A DNA stretch of 64,000 nucleotides, from the NCBI GenBank assembly GCA_003586115.2, contig QVOM02000029.1:28982512-29046511 (forward strand). Direction: 5' to 3'. Shown piece by piece: positions 45,344 through 56,408 of this stretch; the stretch's first letter is position 1, and each line of letters starts with the position of its first letter. The stretch comes from Salvator merianae. Its lineage: Eukaryota > Chordata > Lepidosauria > Squamata > Teiidae. The position numbers and the translations under genes are program-made. The notes under the pieces are model-generated. The model was not told the origin of the DNA and ran no database searches. It worked only from the letters and a program-made list of their open reading frames with translations.

Positions 45344-46918
45344 TTTTTTTTTTTTAATTTTATTTTTATGGATATATAGAATTACAGTTAATAACTCATG
45401 ATTCGACAATTAACATTTTAAACTACTGACTTCCTGCTTCCCAGATTTCTTCTATATTTCATACCGGTCAACCACACAGTTCTTATCTTCTACCAATAGT
45501 CTTCTTTTCTCTTCATTCTCTCCCTCCAGCAAACACCAATCCATTTTCCAGGTCCGCTTTCCAGATCTTGCAAAAGTTCAATAGAGGGTTTCCAGTTTTC
45601 ACAAAAATCTATCCACTGCCTTATTTTTCTGTAGATTATTATATTTATCCAATCTCTGCAAGCTCTCCGAATCTTCTTCTCATATCAGTCTTTCAATAAT
45701 TTGGCTTCTGCCCATTATTCTACTCAGCCCCTTCTTAAGTTCCCCCTTCTGACTCCTTCAGTTTTGGGGGTTTTTTTCCTTCTCTTCCAGTCCTTTCCTT
45801 GTTGTATCTTATTCACAGATTTCAGTCTGAATCTTTGCTGCTTCCAAATATGTATTGCTTCAGTTATTATTCGCCTCATATGTTCCTTCCTCCCGTGCAA
45901 GATTTTTTTCCAAGGCTTCCTTCAGTGAAAAAAATAGAACCTTGAACTGTTATCAGTCATGGTGACTCCTCCTGTTTTGTAGTCTCTATTTCTTGAGCCA
46001 TAAATTTTGTCTGAGGAATTTCTGCCTTAAAATCGTCCAGTTTCAAAGCGTTATCCTATGTTTCATGAAGTTCAGTACGTATAGCACCTATTTCATTTTT
46101 AAGGTCTTGTCTTAATCTCTCAAAAGTCAGCCCCTGAATCTCAAAGGAACTCTGCATTTCTTGAAAAATAGCGTCCATTTTTTAAAGAAGTAAATCTGAT
46201 TGCATGTCACACTGTTCATTTTTTTCTAGTTGCAGGTTTTTCCTCTCCATATTTAACATTAAACTTGGATCTCTGAAGAAGCCCTCTAATAGTTAAAGGC
46301 ACTTTTTTTTTCTTCCTTTGTCTTAATTAAACCGAACTCCCATATCCTTGCAGCAGGCTTGTTTGTTTACCTGATAAGAACAGCTCAAATGTATTTTAAT
46401 GAGACACTGAAAACCCCGGCGTGTCCGAGGAACAGAACTTTGAATGATTTATCTAAAGTTTCACAGCCTTTGCAAATACTTTAGCATCTTGCTGAATTAC
46501 GATGTTTAAACTTTCGACATACATTATCCAAGCTGTAATTGTAGAGGGTGTTTTCTTTTCTTTTTTTCCCATTTCTTAATGTTTATCTTAATTTTAATAT
46601 CTTCATAAATTAAAAGACGATCGGCCGAACTTACAGTCTCAAAGACGACACACAACGTGACTCAGGAATGTTGACAAATTTCCCCCAGCTCCTTCGTCTC
46701 CTCCATACGCCAGTTGCCGCGAATCTCTCGCCACCCCCGCTGGGGGGGAGACTTGATGGAGCACAAATGAGGAATCCCTCCGCCTCCCTGTCACTCAGGG
46801 AGATGAAATCTTCTGACAGAGGGGGTTTGAACTCCCTCCTCTGTCTCCTCATGTTGCGGTTTGCTCAGAGGAAAAATCCTCTCAGCAACTACATTCGGCC
46901 ATCTTCCCTGGAAGTCCA
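45344..46918 (-). mobile_element. Non-autonomous L1-type retrotransposon, complete insertion of 1.6 kb
   Basis: Read on the minus strand it starts at 46918 with TGGACTTCCAGGGAAGATGG, an L1-like 5' UTR start. GC-rich 5' UTR follows to about 46620, then a remnant of ORF1-like coiled-coil coding sequence (AIFQEMQSSFEIQG near 46175-46134). A roughly 64-codon basic frame lies at about 45910-45715, and a 3' UTR ends in CCATAAAAATAAAATT and a run of A at 45344-45357. A 17-bp target duplication flanks it, so it is one insertion by target-primed reverse transcription. No reverse transcriptase is present; it must depend on another L1. Confidence 0.85.
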
Positions 46919-46935
46919 ATCTGCATGGTTTCTCT
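46919..46935. repeat. Target-site duplication of the L1-type insertion, right
   Basis: ATCTGCATGGTTTCTCT, one mismatch from 45327-45343. Confidence 0.9.
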
Positions 46936-47169
46936 ATGGTGCAATGAATGCAACATAAGGGGGCAAACAGGGTCCACACAGTCATTTCCTTCTGGTACAT
47001 TCAGTGTGAAGGTCTGCATGGACGCCACATCTGTCCTCCCACCATGCTGCCATAACCTCTGAAATAGTGCTCCAATAACAGAAAGGGAGAAAGAGGTTTG
47101 AGAGCCTTTTGCTCTCCATTTGCATTGGAAGCCCTGCCTCTGCCACTGCTCAAGGAATTTACTTATCTC
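46936..47169. other. Unassigned sequence
   Basis: No gene or defined element recognised. Confidence 0.45.
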
Positions 47170-47172
47170 TTT

Positions 47173-47393
47173 GGGTCCAGTCACACCTAAGTTTTAATCC
47201 AGCTTCAGTCCATTTTTGGGTTGAAAGAACACATCAGCAATGACTCATCATTTTCTTTCCACGTTATCTAACCCAAAGGTGGATTTTCTGAGCCAGAAAA
47301 TGCTGAAAGAAAACATCTTATTATCTCTCTGTTGTGTTTTCTCAGTCTGAAAGTGGAGCAAAGCTAGATTAAAACTTAGGTGTGACTGGGCCC
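47173..47393. mobile_element. Family I MITE with TTT flanks
   Basis: The left end GGGTCCAGTCACACCTAAG and the inverted right end agree at 26 of 27 positions, continuing through TTTTAATC. TTT lies on both sides (47170-47172, 47394-47396). The terminal repeats are the best preserved in the window, which suggests a recent insertion. Confidence 0.85.
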
Positions 47394-47396
47394 TTT

Positions 47397-47700
47397 GAAT
47401 CAGTGGCCTCCTGATGCCTCTTTTCCTCTGCTCAATGCCTCACACTGCCCATTGAGATTGAAGTTGGAATTCTCTAGCTACAATCTCAACAGGCAGAGAG
47501 CTGCTCCTCTGCTGTCAGTCTTGATGGCCAGAGACAGCTGCAGTCTTGACAGGTGGGGGCAGTGGCAGCATGCAGACAGCATACCACTGCATTAAGAATA
47601 GTGATACAAGGGTAGTTCTATTCTTGATGCACAGTGAGAGGAACACTACACTTATAATGCTGCTACCCACTATGTGCGAAACCTGTCTGAGCATTTGAGT
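47397..47700. repeat. Dispersed family K repeat, copy 1
   Basis: Shares GAGATTGAAGTTGG, TCTTGACAGGTGGGGGCAG, GTGCAGACAGCAYACTGC-type and ATTAAGAATAGTG words with 49840-50105. It lies directly beside the family I element. Source unknown; the termini are not defined. Confidence 0.5.
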
Positions 47701-47799
47701 GCAGAATTAGGACAAACTCCTGAATATGTCAGAGTTCATCTCTCCTTTACATCCTGTGTTCTTGGCTCATCTGTTAGATTCCAGAGTACCTGCCTCATA

Positions 47800-48050
47800 T
47801 GTTATCTGGAACCAGGGCCAAGATAAGAGCCTTTTTGGTTGCAGCCCCCACTCTCTGGAATGCTCTACCAATGGAAATTTGAGCAGCTCCAACACAGGTC
47901 TTTTTAAAACTACTAATAACATATTTTTTCACCTCTGCTTTTGACAGTGTCTAAATTGGGTGACACTATTTATTTTTACCTGTATTTTCTTTTTAAAATA
48001 TATTGCCTGTAAACCACAGAGGGTCCCTGGAAATCTGCAGTACATAAATC
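47800..48050 (+). mobile_element. L2-type LINE, 3' end
   Basis: A broken frame gives RAFLVAAPTLWNALPME at about 47826-47876, the L2-type C-terminal motif, followed by FLKLLITYFF-like residues. The 3' UTR has CTGTAAACCACAGAGGGTCC before the GA microsatellite. Confidence 0.75.
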
Positions 48051-48051
<1 letters not shown>

Positions 48052-48101
<50 letters not shown>

Positions 48102-48103
48102 GA
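48052..48103. repeat. GA microsatellite
   Basis: About 25 GA units, at the end of the L2-type 3' UTR. Frames through it on either strand give R-E or S-L repeats and are not genes. Confidence 0.95.
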
Positions 48104-48208
48104 CCGACCGAGATCTTTAAATATTTGTTGGGATACAAATGGCTTAAGTAAATGGGGGGAAACCCATAGCTTATCTGGTGCTACAAGAATAACAGCAAAA
48201 GAACTAAA

Positions 48209-48309
48209 AGATATACCGGGCTGCTCTGCTAAAAGGCCAAAGAAGACCAGAGTTTGATCCAGTGGCAACAGCTGTTGGGATCCTAAAAGCAGAGCAGCCC
48301 GGTATATCT
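48209..48309. repeat. Perfect 22-bp inverted repeat
   Basis: 48209-48230 is the exact reverse complement of 48288-48309 (core ATACCGGGCTGCTCTGC). The loop is 57 bases. No larger terminal repeats are seen around it. Confidence 0.9.
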
Positions 48310-49003
48310 GGACAATGTTCTTTGCTTCATATTGTAAATTTTGTTGGCTGAAGTGTGACACTCCAAATACTTGAAATGACTTTTGCCTATTGTGTCCTTT
48401 CATTCATTTATTCATTCATCCTCCCAGTCCTTCAAAAATGTTCCAGTGGAACTTATACTCAGAGTGGATAATAAGGAGAGAAATTGTTTCAGTTTTCACT
48501 TAACTAGGAAAAGGAGGAAGAATGCCAACAGCAGGCCCACTTCGTCTACTGGGTGTACATAATCGATGTTAGGCTTTTTTGCTGATGCAGTGTAGAGAAA
48601 GGGAGGAGGGAAGGAGAAAACTGTTGCAAAATAATCTCAAATGGGAAAATTTAGCTGTAATGGAATTTAACTTTGGCAGCAAACAGCAAGTGAAATTACT
48701 TTTGATGCTTAAACATCTGTCTGTCTGCCAAGCTTTAATAGATAAACAGACTACTGCATGTTATGCTAAATGGTGTACATTAGCAAGCAAGTGGTAGCCT
48801 GAAAAACCTGGATGGAAGTCTCATATCAATTTGCTCAGTGGTTTCATGTTGGCTAATGAAGAAATTCTTTTGCCAAGGGCTTTAAAATAGAAAATACATG
48901 GGATAACAGCCACAGAGCTATTTTAAAGTTTACTTAAGACGTAGCACAGTAGCTGTGCCCTAGGACAAGATTTGCTATTATGATACCTAAGAATTAAGGC
49001 CCT
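48310..49003. other. Unassigned sequence
   Basis: No gene or known repeat recognised. Confidence 0.45.
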
Positions 49004-49424
49004 CAGACTGCATCCACATGGTCCTCAGGACGGGAAGTGTGGGGCCCAATACAGTGGTGAAACCACGGTTTACAAATGCTGTTCACCCCAGCACAGGACC
49101 CAGACCACTGCCGCAAGTGAACTCTCATCACAACAGTGATGTTTCTGGAGGCCTCCACTTCAGAGGACCAGACGTTGGCCATTTTTTCCAGCCCGCTAGA
49201 GGTTGGCCTCATGGAAAATGGCAGCCAATAAGTCACACCTTTCCTCTCTATACAATCACATGGACTGGAAAGTGAACTTTGCTGCTCAACCGATTTCAAA
49301 AGTAGTTTTTCCTAGCTTATGGAAACGGTGATCCTTGGGATGGTTTAGCCAGTATGGAAACTTTTCAGGGGTAAGCAAATTTGGATGTCCCATCCCCAGT
49401 GTCTGGCCATGTGGATACAGCCTG
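49004..49424. mobile_element. Family J MITE
   Basis: CAGACTGCATCCACATGGTC at the left pairs with GGCCATGTGGATACAGCCTG at the right. The interior has GAAACCACGGTTTAC and GGAAACGGTGATCC arms. CAG termini would suit hAT, but the flanking 8-mers do not match, so the superfamily is open. Confidence 0.7.
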
Positions 49425-49839
49425 AATTTCATTCACTGCTTGAGGAAGTAAGCAACCAGAGACAGTGGTACCAACAACCTCCCTTCAGATTTCCAAATAT
49501 GCAGATGGAATCAAAAAGGTCGCTGACATCTACTCCTATGAAAGAGAAGAATGTATCAAGGGGTAAGTATGACAAATGATTAATTAGTTTTACATAGTTA
49601 TGAAGTACGCATGGCCTTACTACTTTCAGAAAGAGACACTTAGACCACAAAGCATTTTGCAGCATGAGAAAGAACAAAGGGTTAAAACAGGAGAAAAGAG
49701 GTGTCCTTGAACTTCAGAAAAGAGTTTTGTTCCAGCTTGGTTGCTACTGTCAATCTTGTAATGTGACACACTGAGAACTCCTTATTTTACTTTTCTATTC
49801 AGCAAACTTCCAGCGGAGTGGTTTGAACTCAACGTTGGT
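49425..49839. other. Unassigned sequence
   Basis: No gene recognised. Confidence 0.45.
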
Positions 49840-50105
49840 GCCGTTCATGGGAACCTATCTGCCTCCGTAGTGGCCTCACTGAATACAGGAAATGGTCCCT
49901 GCTCACCCTTCATGTTGAGATTGAAACCTGGGATTCCCTAGGTTGTCCCATTCCTCAAGATCAAAGCTGGGACAACCCATCTGCAATCTTGCCAGGTGAG
50001 GGCAGTGATAATGTGCAGACAGCACACTGCCACATTAATAATAGTGTTATAAGCATAGTGCTGTTCTTAATACACAAAGAGGAGCACCACACCTTGTATG
50101 GGGAT
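49840..50105. repeat. Dispersed family K repeat, copy 2
   Basis: GTTGAGATTGAAACCTGGG, CAATCTTGCCAGGTGAGGGC and AATGTGCAGACAGCACACTG match 47397-47700. Termini are not defined. Confidence 0.5.
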
Positions 50106-50944
50106 CTTGCCTAAATCAAGACTTATGGAAGATACTGAGAAATAAATTAATTCCAACTCTAAAATTCTCTGTCCAAAAAGTAGAGAAAGATGAGGAATGT
50201 TTTCAGAATACATTTCTGTATTAAGGCATAGCCTGCCAGACTAAATACCATTGCTGGATTCTTTTATAGTCTTATTTTTGATGAGCTGCTTACATTTACG
50301 TTCAAGGTTTCTGACAGATCTTCTGGCAAGATACTTCCTCTATTTCTTTTCTTTTCCTTTCTTTTACCATACCTCCTCTTTCACCTACTTCCTCTGAATT
50401 CAGTCTCCATTGTGGCTTGGAGAGAGAAGGCAGATTCAAAGAGGGACCTTTTATTAAGGGAGACAACAGGGCAAACTTCTCTGCCACTTCTCCTGAGCCT
50501 CACAACTGTTTATTTCTCTGGGAGACAAAACAATGCAGGCTTTGCAGCTGTTCTGTGACATCTAAAGTAACAGAACATACTGCCCAGTCACCACTGCTGA
50601 AACAATAGTTTGTAATGGCTGGTTTTGAAAGAAGGCATAGTATAAGGAGCTTGCCTTATATTTTGCCTTAGGTAAGGCATGTCTCAGACTTGGCCCTGGT
50701 AAAAATGTATAAGAAGCTGTTGCTATTCTTTTTCATTGTTCCCTTATCCAGCTTTCCTGCCCAGAGCCAACTGAATCAGGCATGCTCATGATCAGCTGGA
50801 AAAACATTGGCTTTGGCAAGTGGGAGAAGATGTTTATCCCAGTACTAATTCTGACAGCTTATTTAGTATCCAGTCATTTCCCTGCTAGTTAATAATTTTC
50901 ATATATAAATTTGTCATCAAGAACCCATAAATCCATTATTAATC
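50106..50944. other. Unassigned sequence
   Basis: No gene or known element recognised. Confidence 0.45.
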
Positions 50945-51427
50945 CATTCTTTTTTCACTTTCCACCTTAGAACGGTGTCTGCACTGCGAGGTCTATTCCA
51001 CTTTCTAATATGGAATAGACCTTGCAGCACAGACACCTTCCACACTGTGAGGTCTTAGAACAAAACGCCAACAGGATACCAGCACTTGCAGTGTCAATGC
51101 TGATGTTCTGCTAGCATTCCTCACCATGACAGCAGCTGGGAATCATCCGGCCACTGCCATGGTGACCATCAATTCTGTGGATCATGCAGGTGCAGCTGAG
51201 TTGTGCTGCCTAATCACATAGGTGTAGTCACGTGATCATGCAGGCACAGCCACATTGCGCAACTGTGCATTCGCACCCAGGAGCAGGTGCAAATGCACTG
51301 TACTGGAAGCAGTCTACCTACTCCTGGTACAACGGTGGAGCTTGATTTAGTGCTCCACAACTAGTAGCAATTGGGAGCAGCCGGAGTCTGCTCTTAATGC
51401 TTACTAGCTTAAAGCACGAACAGGCCC
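50945..51427. mobile_element. Family A MITE, left end approximate
   Basis: The right end is GCACGAACAGGCCC. The interior has the core GGATACCAGCACTTGCAGTG, CACTGCCATGGTGACC, and a 20-base stem ATTCCACTTTCTAATATGGAATAG. The left end is reduced to TTTTTTCACTTTCC. Confidence 0.65.
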
Positions 51428-51526
51428 AGGATTTTTTGTTGTCTTAACTGAAGTATCTATGTGCTAAGTATTCCCATATTTGCTATATGTAACTCATTTT
51501 ATATACTGCAGTAAAACACTATAGTG

Positions 51527-51739
51527 ACTTCCATATGACACTTTCCATCTTGAAATATTTGGAAATGAATCTTCCAAGATGGAACAGACCTCACAGTCCA
51601 GAGACCGTCCACATTGTGAAGTTTTGGAAGAGAACACCAACAGGATACCAGCATTTGCAGTGTGAATACTGGTGTCCTGCTGGTGTTCTACACTATGACA
51701 GTGACCAGGAAGCTTCTGGTTGCAAGTGTGAAAAGGCCC
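51527..51739. mobile_element. Family A MITE, short copy
   Basis: The right end is AGTGTGAAAAGGCCC. The interior has ACAGGATACCAGCATTTGCA and GTGAATACTGGTGTCCTGCT. The left end is degraded to GACACTTTCCATCTTG. A 179-codon minus frame (52033-51494) that spans it is incidental. Confidence 0.6.
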
Positions 51740-53104
51740 ATGCAGTAGGGTTTCATGTTGCTGTTCAATGACAAGAAACTTAAACTTTGTTAGACAACAC
51801 AAAAAGGAAATGAGCATCTGAAGCCACTGGAGAACACAGAAGAAAATAACTTTGCATGTATTTAGGACAGCAAAATTCAAAGACGTGGAGCTAAAGTGAG
51901 AAAAACAAGAAGAGAAAGGATACAAAGATGCTGACGGCTGGATCAGAAGATCAAAAGAACAGAGTGGCAAAAAAAAAACCCCAGGAACTAGTTTTTCTAG
52001 CTTACTGCTGTATATGATTTGAATGTTTCTCATAGTATGTTAAATCATAAATCATAATCAGCTGAATCCTTACTCTTCTAATTTCATACTGCAAGGAGTA
52101 TGTTTGTTTTCTGAAATGCACATCAGGAAAAAGCTGGTAACTAGGCAGAATGTCTCAAAGAATATAACATTTGACAATATATTAAGAGTTTTTTTAGTCT
52201 CAGGAAAGGATTGATGATAATGTTCCAATATAATACATATATATAATACATATATAGTGCTATACTTTGTGTCTGTTGTGCCTGTGTGAGAGAGGTGTGT
52301 TGTGTGAGAGAGTTCAAATTACGAGGGAAAGAGTGAGGATCCACTACAACCCATTATATTGTTATTCCTGATTCAATTATACTAATAAAAACATTATATC
52401 CATAATCACTGGAATCTCCTTCTTTTAATTCCTTTATTTAAAAACCAGTTCAAGTTTTACTTAAAATAGGAAAGGTTCTCCTTTGCTTGTGCAAGGGAAA
52501 AATTACTAGAAAGCACAGAAAATGCTACAATTTGAAATTTTAGTTCAGAAGGTACGCCAGAGGTGTAATAAAGCTACTCTCCATTCAGCTGGTTATAAAG
52601 ACTTAGAATAAATATTATGCTATAAAATAAATATCCTGCAGTTCAAGGAATCTTGGCTGCAGTTCAAGGAGTCTTATTCTTATAACATATTCTTAGGCTT
52701 ACTCAACTTTTTACATTATTATATCTGTACTTATGGAAAAGAACTGCCCAAGACAGGGAGTTCTGGAAAAAGCTTTACTCTTTCCATGCTTCTTTCTATC
52801 CACCCCATCCCAGGATACACAACCTGTACCGAACTGAGACAGGCCGCTGCTTGCACTGGAGACTCTGAAAGCCACAAACAAAAGGCCAGAAATTCCTAGT
52901 TACACTGCCAAAATGCCCCCCCCCCATATCCTGGAAGAGGGGGACATGTGCCTTCCGCACACAACCTTCTGTTCTGGGACAGGCAGGTAGCATGCCAGGA
53001 GACATCAATGTCAAAGTTGACCGGTAGAGTGGGATAAGGTGCCATTGCAGGAGGGATGGATCCTGTGCTATAACATGATAGCATGTGAAAGCCAAGCCCC
53101 TTAG
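51740..53104. other. Unassigned 1.4-kb stretch
   Basis: Contains TA-rich sequence at 52230-52258, GTGTGAGAGA repeats near 52285-52312 and a poly-C at 52916-52924. No gene recognised. Confidence 0.45.
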
Positions 53105-53204
53105 TCTCCTTCCTGTGCTAGTGCAGTAAGTGCAAAAATGGCCAGAGTTAGGCCCTTGGGTTCCCAGCCTTTCTCTAATCCACCTTTTCTAGCACAGAAT
53201 GTTT
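53105..53204. mobile_element. Fragments of family A and family H ends
   Basis: GTGCTAGTGCAGTAAGTGCAAAAATGGCC (53115-53143) matches the right end of 15314-15650. CTTTCTCTAATCCACCTTTTC followed by TAGCACAGAATG matches the middle of the family H copy at 9498. Both are truncated. Confidence 0.5.
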
Positions 53205-53900
53205 ATTTTTTTTTAAAAAAAATTAAAAGTAATTTTATTGAATTTCACAGATATTGACAGACAATGATAAATACAAATAAATACAAAGAGTACTAAATGG
53301 TTACACACTCCAAAAGTCACAAATCAGTGGTTTCAACCAAGTAGAAGAATAGAGATGTTTCTCTTGATTTAGAATTATATAGACGGTATATTAAGGTGCA
53401 ACTGATTTGTTGCATAAGAAATGTAAGGTAGCCATATTTCTTTCCAAATTATTTAATTTTCTATCTTACTTTCTCCCTCCAATTTCAGAGCAGCTATGTG
53501 GTGGCTAATTAATATGTCCCATATGGTTTTATACCATTCATGTGAATTTAGACGTCCAGAGTGTTTCCATTAGTGTGTGATACATATTGTTGCTGCATAT
53601 AATAAATAATGCAGTAACATTTGTACTTTCAGTTGAAGGGTTAATATTTTGAAATTATGCTATAAGCAGAGTTCCAGTTTTAATGGGATAGTTACTTGAA
53701 TTATAGGATTGATCACTGCGACTATATTGTTCCAAAAATATATTTATTTTATCACATTCCTTTATTAAATGGAAATATGTGACATTGTAAGCTCTCCAAC
53801 AGCTTGAAGAGATCTGTTAGTTGATTTTGTTGATTATTCTTGGAGTTAAGTAACAACGGTATAATATTTTAGTGTATATCTTTCATTTTTGATGACGTTT
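53205..53900 (-). mobile_element. Probable non-LTR retroelement 3' end
   Basis: A T-run and TTTTATTGAATTTCACAG at the left read on the minus strand as AATAAA followed by an A-rich tail, so an RNA-derived 3' end probably lies here. About 700 bases of AT-rich sequence follow without recognisable coding motifs. An L1-type source is likely but not shown. Confidence 0.4.
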
Positions 53901-53912
53901 GCCAAGTATGTT

Positions 53913-54137
53913 CTTCCATGGTCTGGTATACTATCCATTAGTATGCCAGTAGATCTCAAAAAAGACCTCTACTGCTGGATCTGGTTAGGATGCCATTTTG
54001 GGCACCCTAGTCTGATCTGCAGTCCATCCTGTGTGAACAGAATGTACTAGAAGGGGGCTGGGCCTCCCTTAACAGTACCAGCGTGTAGAAGAGTGCCCCT
54101 TCCTGGTCTGCACTATTGGCAAATGAAGAAAGGCGTG
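53913..54137. mobile_element. Family E-like MITE, inverted relative of 44239-44470
   Basis: Inverted relative to 44239: GTATGCCAGTAGATCTCAAA, GGATGCCATTTTGGGCACCC and GAATGTACTAGAAGGGGGC. Ends are approximate. Confidence 0.6.
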
Positions 54138-54809
54138 AAAGTTTCTGGTATTACATTTCATTTCTGAGCTTAAGGTGTCTGTAAATAAGGATTTGACATC
54201 CATGGTGACTAAAACGCATCTGGAAGACCAGATAGTTTTGTAGTCTTATTTATAAAATTTATGGAATCTTTTGTATAAGGAGCTGAAAGGGTAGAGAAAG
54301 GAAAAAGAAAGTGTCCAGGATTACAGCCTTAAAGTCTGTAATCAGTGCATGAACCAGTCTTTCATTCATTAGCACATTTCCAAAGCAATGGTCTTCCAGA
54401 TACGTCATCTGCAGTGGCATACCTGTGGTGCTGCCAGCCACAGAATGAATATAATTCCTATCTCCATGCCGCTGCATTGCACAATTTGCCAGATATTCCA
54501 GCTACAGAACAGCAACAAAAAGACTGTGGTAATAGAGGAATTCAGCAGGGTGATACCCATGTTTACAATAGTTGTCCACATGCTCATACTGTCAGAATGG
54601 CACTCTGCTGGCTCCACAATAATTGCCACTCTAGCACAGACGTAGTTCCAGAAATCACTGCCAACATGCAATGAAAGCTGCCTATAGTATCTCCTAATCT
54701 AAAATCTTTGAGATGGCAATAGCTGAAGAACTCCTACATGGAAGTCATTAATGCCTTGCATTTTGAAACTAGCAGAAGACAATGAAGATCCTTAACCAAT
54801 CACTGGATG
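54138..54809. other. Unassigned sequence with overlapping frames
   Basis: Frames of 85-109 codons overlap on both strands at 54345-54674. No recognised domain. It could be old transposon coding sequence, but I cannot identify it. Confidence 0.4.
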
Positions 54810-55075
54810 TTTACATTGTTTGAGAAATATTCGGAAAGCTTTCTTACTGGTAGGCCCTAGACTATGGAATAGTGTCCCTACTAAGGTACCCCAGACATCT
54901 TCTCTATATACATTGACTGGCAAAGATGCATTTATTCATCCTGGCCTTTGGCTGAGGAAACAGCTTCCCCTCCCCACTTTTAGGCACTGTCATTGTTTTT
55001 AGTGGGTTTTCTAAATTTGTTTTTATTGTTGTAATCCGCCCTGAGACCTTTGGGCATCAGCGTGTGGAAGGAAGG
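54810..55075 (+). mobile_element. L2-type LINE, 3' end
   Basis: The frame at 54820-55002 contains AFLLVGPRLWNSVPTKV, the L2-type C-terminal block, followed by SLYTL. The 3' UTR reads TTGTTGTAATCCGCCCTGAG and ACCTTTGGGCATCAGCG. 5' truncated. Confidence 0.8.
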
Positions 55076-55487
55076 CCTGTAGAACCCTTTCATTTTCTGT
55101 GCTTATGGAAAGCGCAGAGAGGTCTTTTCTTTCTCTCTGTTGCCGTGTAGATAAGGCCCAAGCATCCCCCACAAAATACAGTACTACAACTATGCTGTAA
55201 ACTTCTGCTTTTGTTTACTTCGTTACAGAACTAAATTAAAATGGTAGCCCAGAGGGTATGAGGCACAAAAACAGGAAGTCCTCTTTTGAAACCCCATGTA
55301 GCAATTAAAAATAAAATTGCTGTTCTTCTTTCACTGCCTTAGGATGTTGAACATATGTGGAATTTAATGTTCACTGTTTATTCTGTACTGTTTATTTGCA
55401 AAGAGAAGGCATCCATTTAAACAACGTGCCTCTGGATTTATAAATAAAAAATACAAAGGCAACATTTGACAATGATACAGTTCAATT
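55076..55487. other. Unassigned sequence
   Basis: No gene or known repeat recognised. Confidence 0.45.
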
Positions 55488-55490
55488 CAT

Positions 55491-55974
55491 GGGCCTTTTT
55501 GCACTCCTTGCCTAGTGAATGTCTGCATGCTCACTAGGCAAATGTGTCTGCACCATGCAGTGGCTCACACAATCAGAACCAGACTCCAGCTGCTCCCAAC
55601 TGCGGCTAACTGTGGAGAACTAAATTGTGCTCCACAACTTGACTGGGGTAAAGTGTGTTTGCAACAGCTTCTGAGTGTGAACACATGGCTGCACAGCACA
55701 CTGTGACTGTGCCTGCACAATCACATGATCATGATTGCATGTGCCTGCACAATCTGCAGCACTGCTGGTCACCATGGCAGTGGCACATGTGTCCTGGATG
55801 TTGTCATGGTGAGGATCGGGAACAGGACACCAGCATTCACACTGCAAATGCTGGTATCCTACTGGTATTCCATTCTAGGGCGCCACAGTGCAGATGGTGT
55901 CTATGCTGCAGGATCCATTCCATGTTAGAACAGAATAGTTATCCTGGTCTAATGTGGCAAGTGTGAAAATGCCC
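55491..55974. mobile_element. Family A MITE with CAT target duplication
   Basis: GGGCCTTTTTGCACTCC at the left pairs with GTGTGAAAATGCCC at the right. CAT lies at 55488-55490 and 55975-55977. The interior contains ACACCAGCATTCACACTGC, AATGCTGGTATCCTACTGG and CCATGTTAGAACAGAATAG. At 484 bp it is the best full-length reference for the family here. Confidence 0.85.
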
Positions 55975-55977
55975 CAT

Positions 55978-56408
55978 GTTATCTGATATTATTAAAAGTT
56001 GTCCAGACTATTTTCTAATTTATGAAACCTCCATATTATGCATGTTTTTGATATTTATTAGACAGAAGTTGCAGTGAAAGAACACAGCTCTCTCAGTTTC
56101 TTCCTTTCCCACCAATTATTAAAAGTATGAATGTTTTGCAATATAGAATCTGTGACTTTTTGGTCCCTTGTGTCTTCACATTGACCAATACTAACAAATG
56201 TTGGAGAAGTTTTGAAGATCTTAGCAGATACATCAAATAGATTAGATCTTTCTAGGTTTCATTAAGTTACTATAGTTGACAATAAAGGTAGCTAAGGAAA
56301 CAATAGCTTATTGCATCTAGAAAAGAAACAGGAATAGTAAAATGACTGAATAATTGAGCTAATGGCTATAAAAACAATGAACTTAGATGTTTGACATCAG
56401 GGGGACAG
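55978..56408. other. Unassigned sequence
   Basis: AT-rich; no gene recognised. Confidence 0.45.

Noticed and set aside
47929..48403. Serine-leucine and arginine-glutamate repeat frames
   Set aside because: They come from the GA microsatellite at 48052-48103.
51494..52033. A 179-codon minus frame
   Set aside because: It spans the end of a family A MITE and unassigned sequence with no recognised domain or splice structure.
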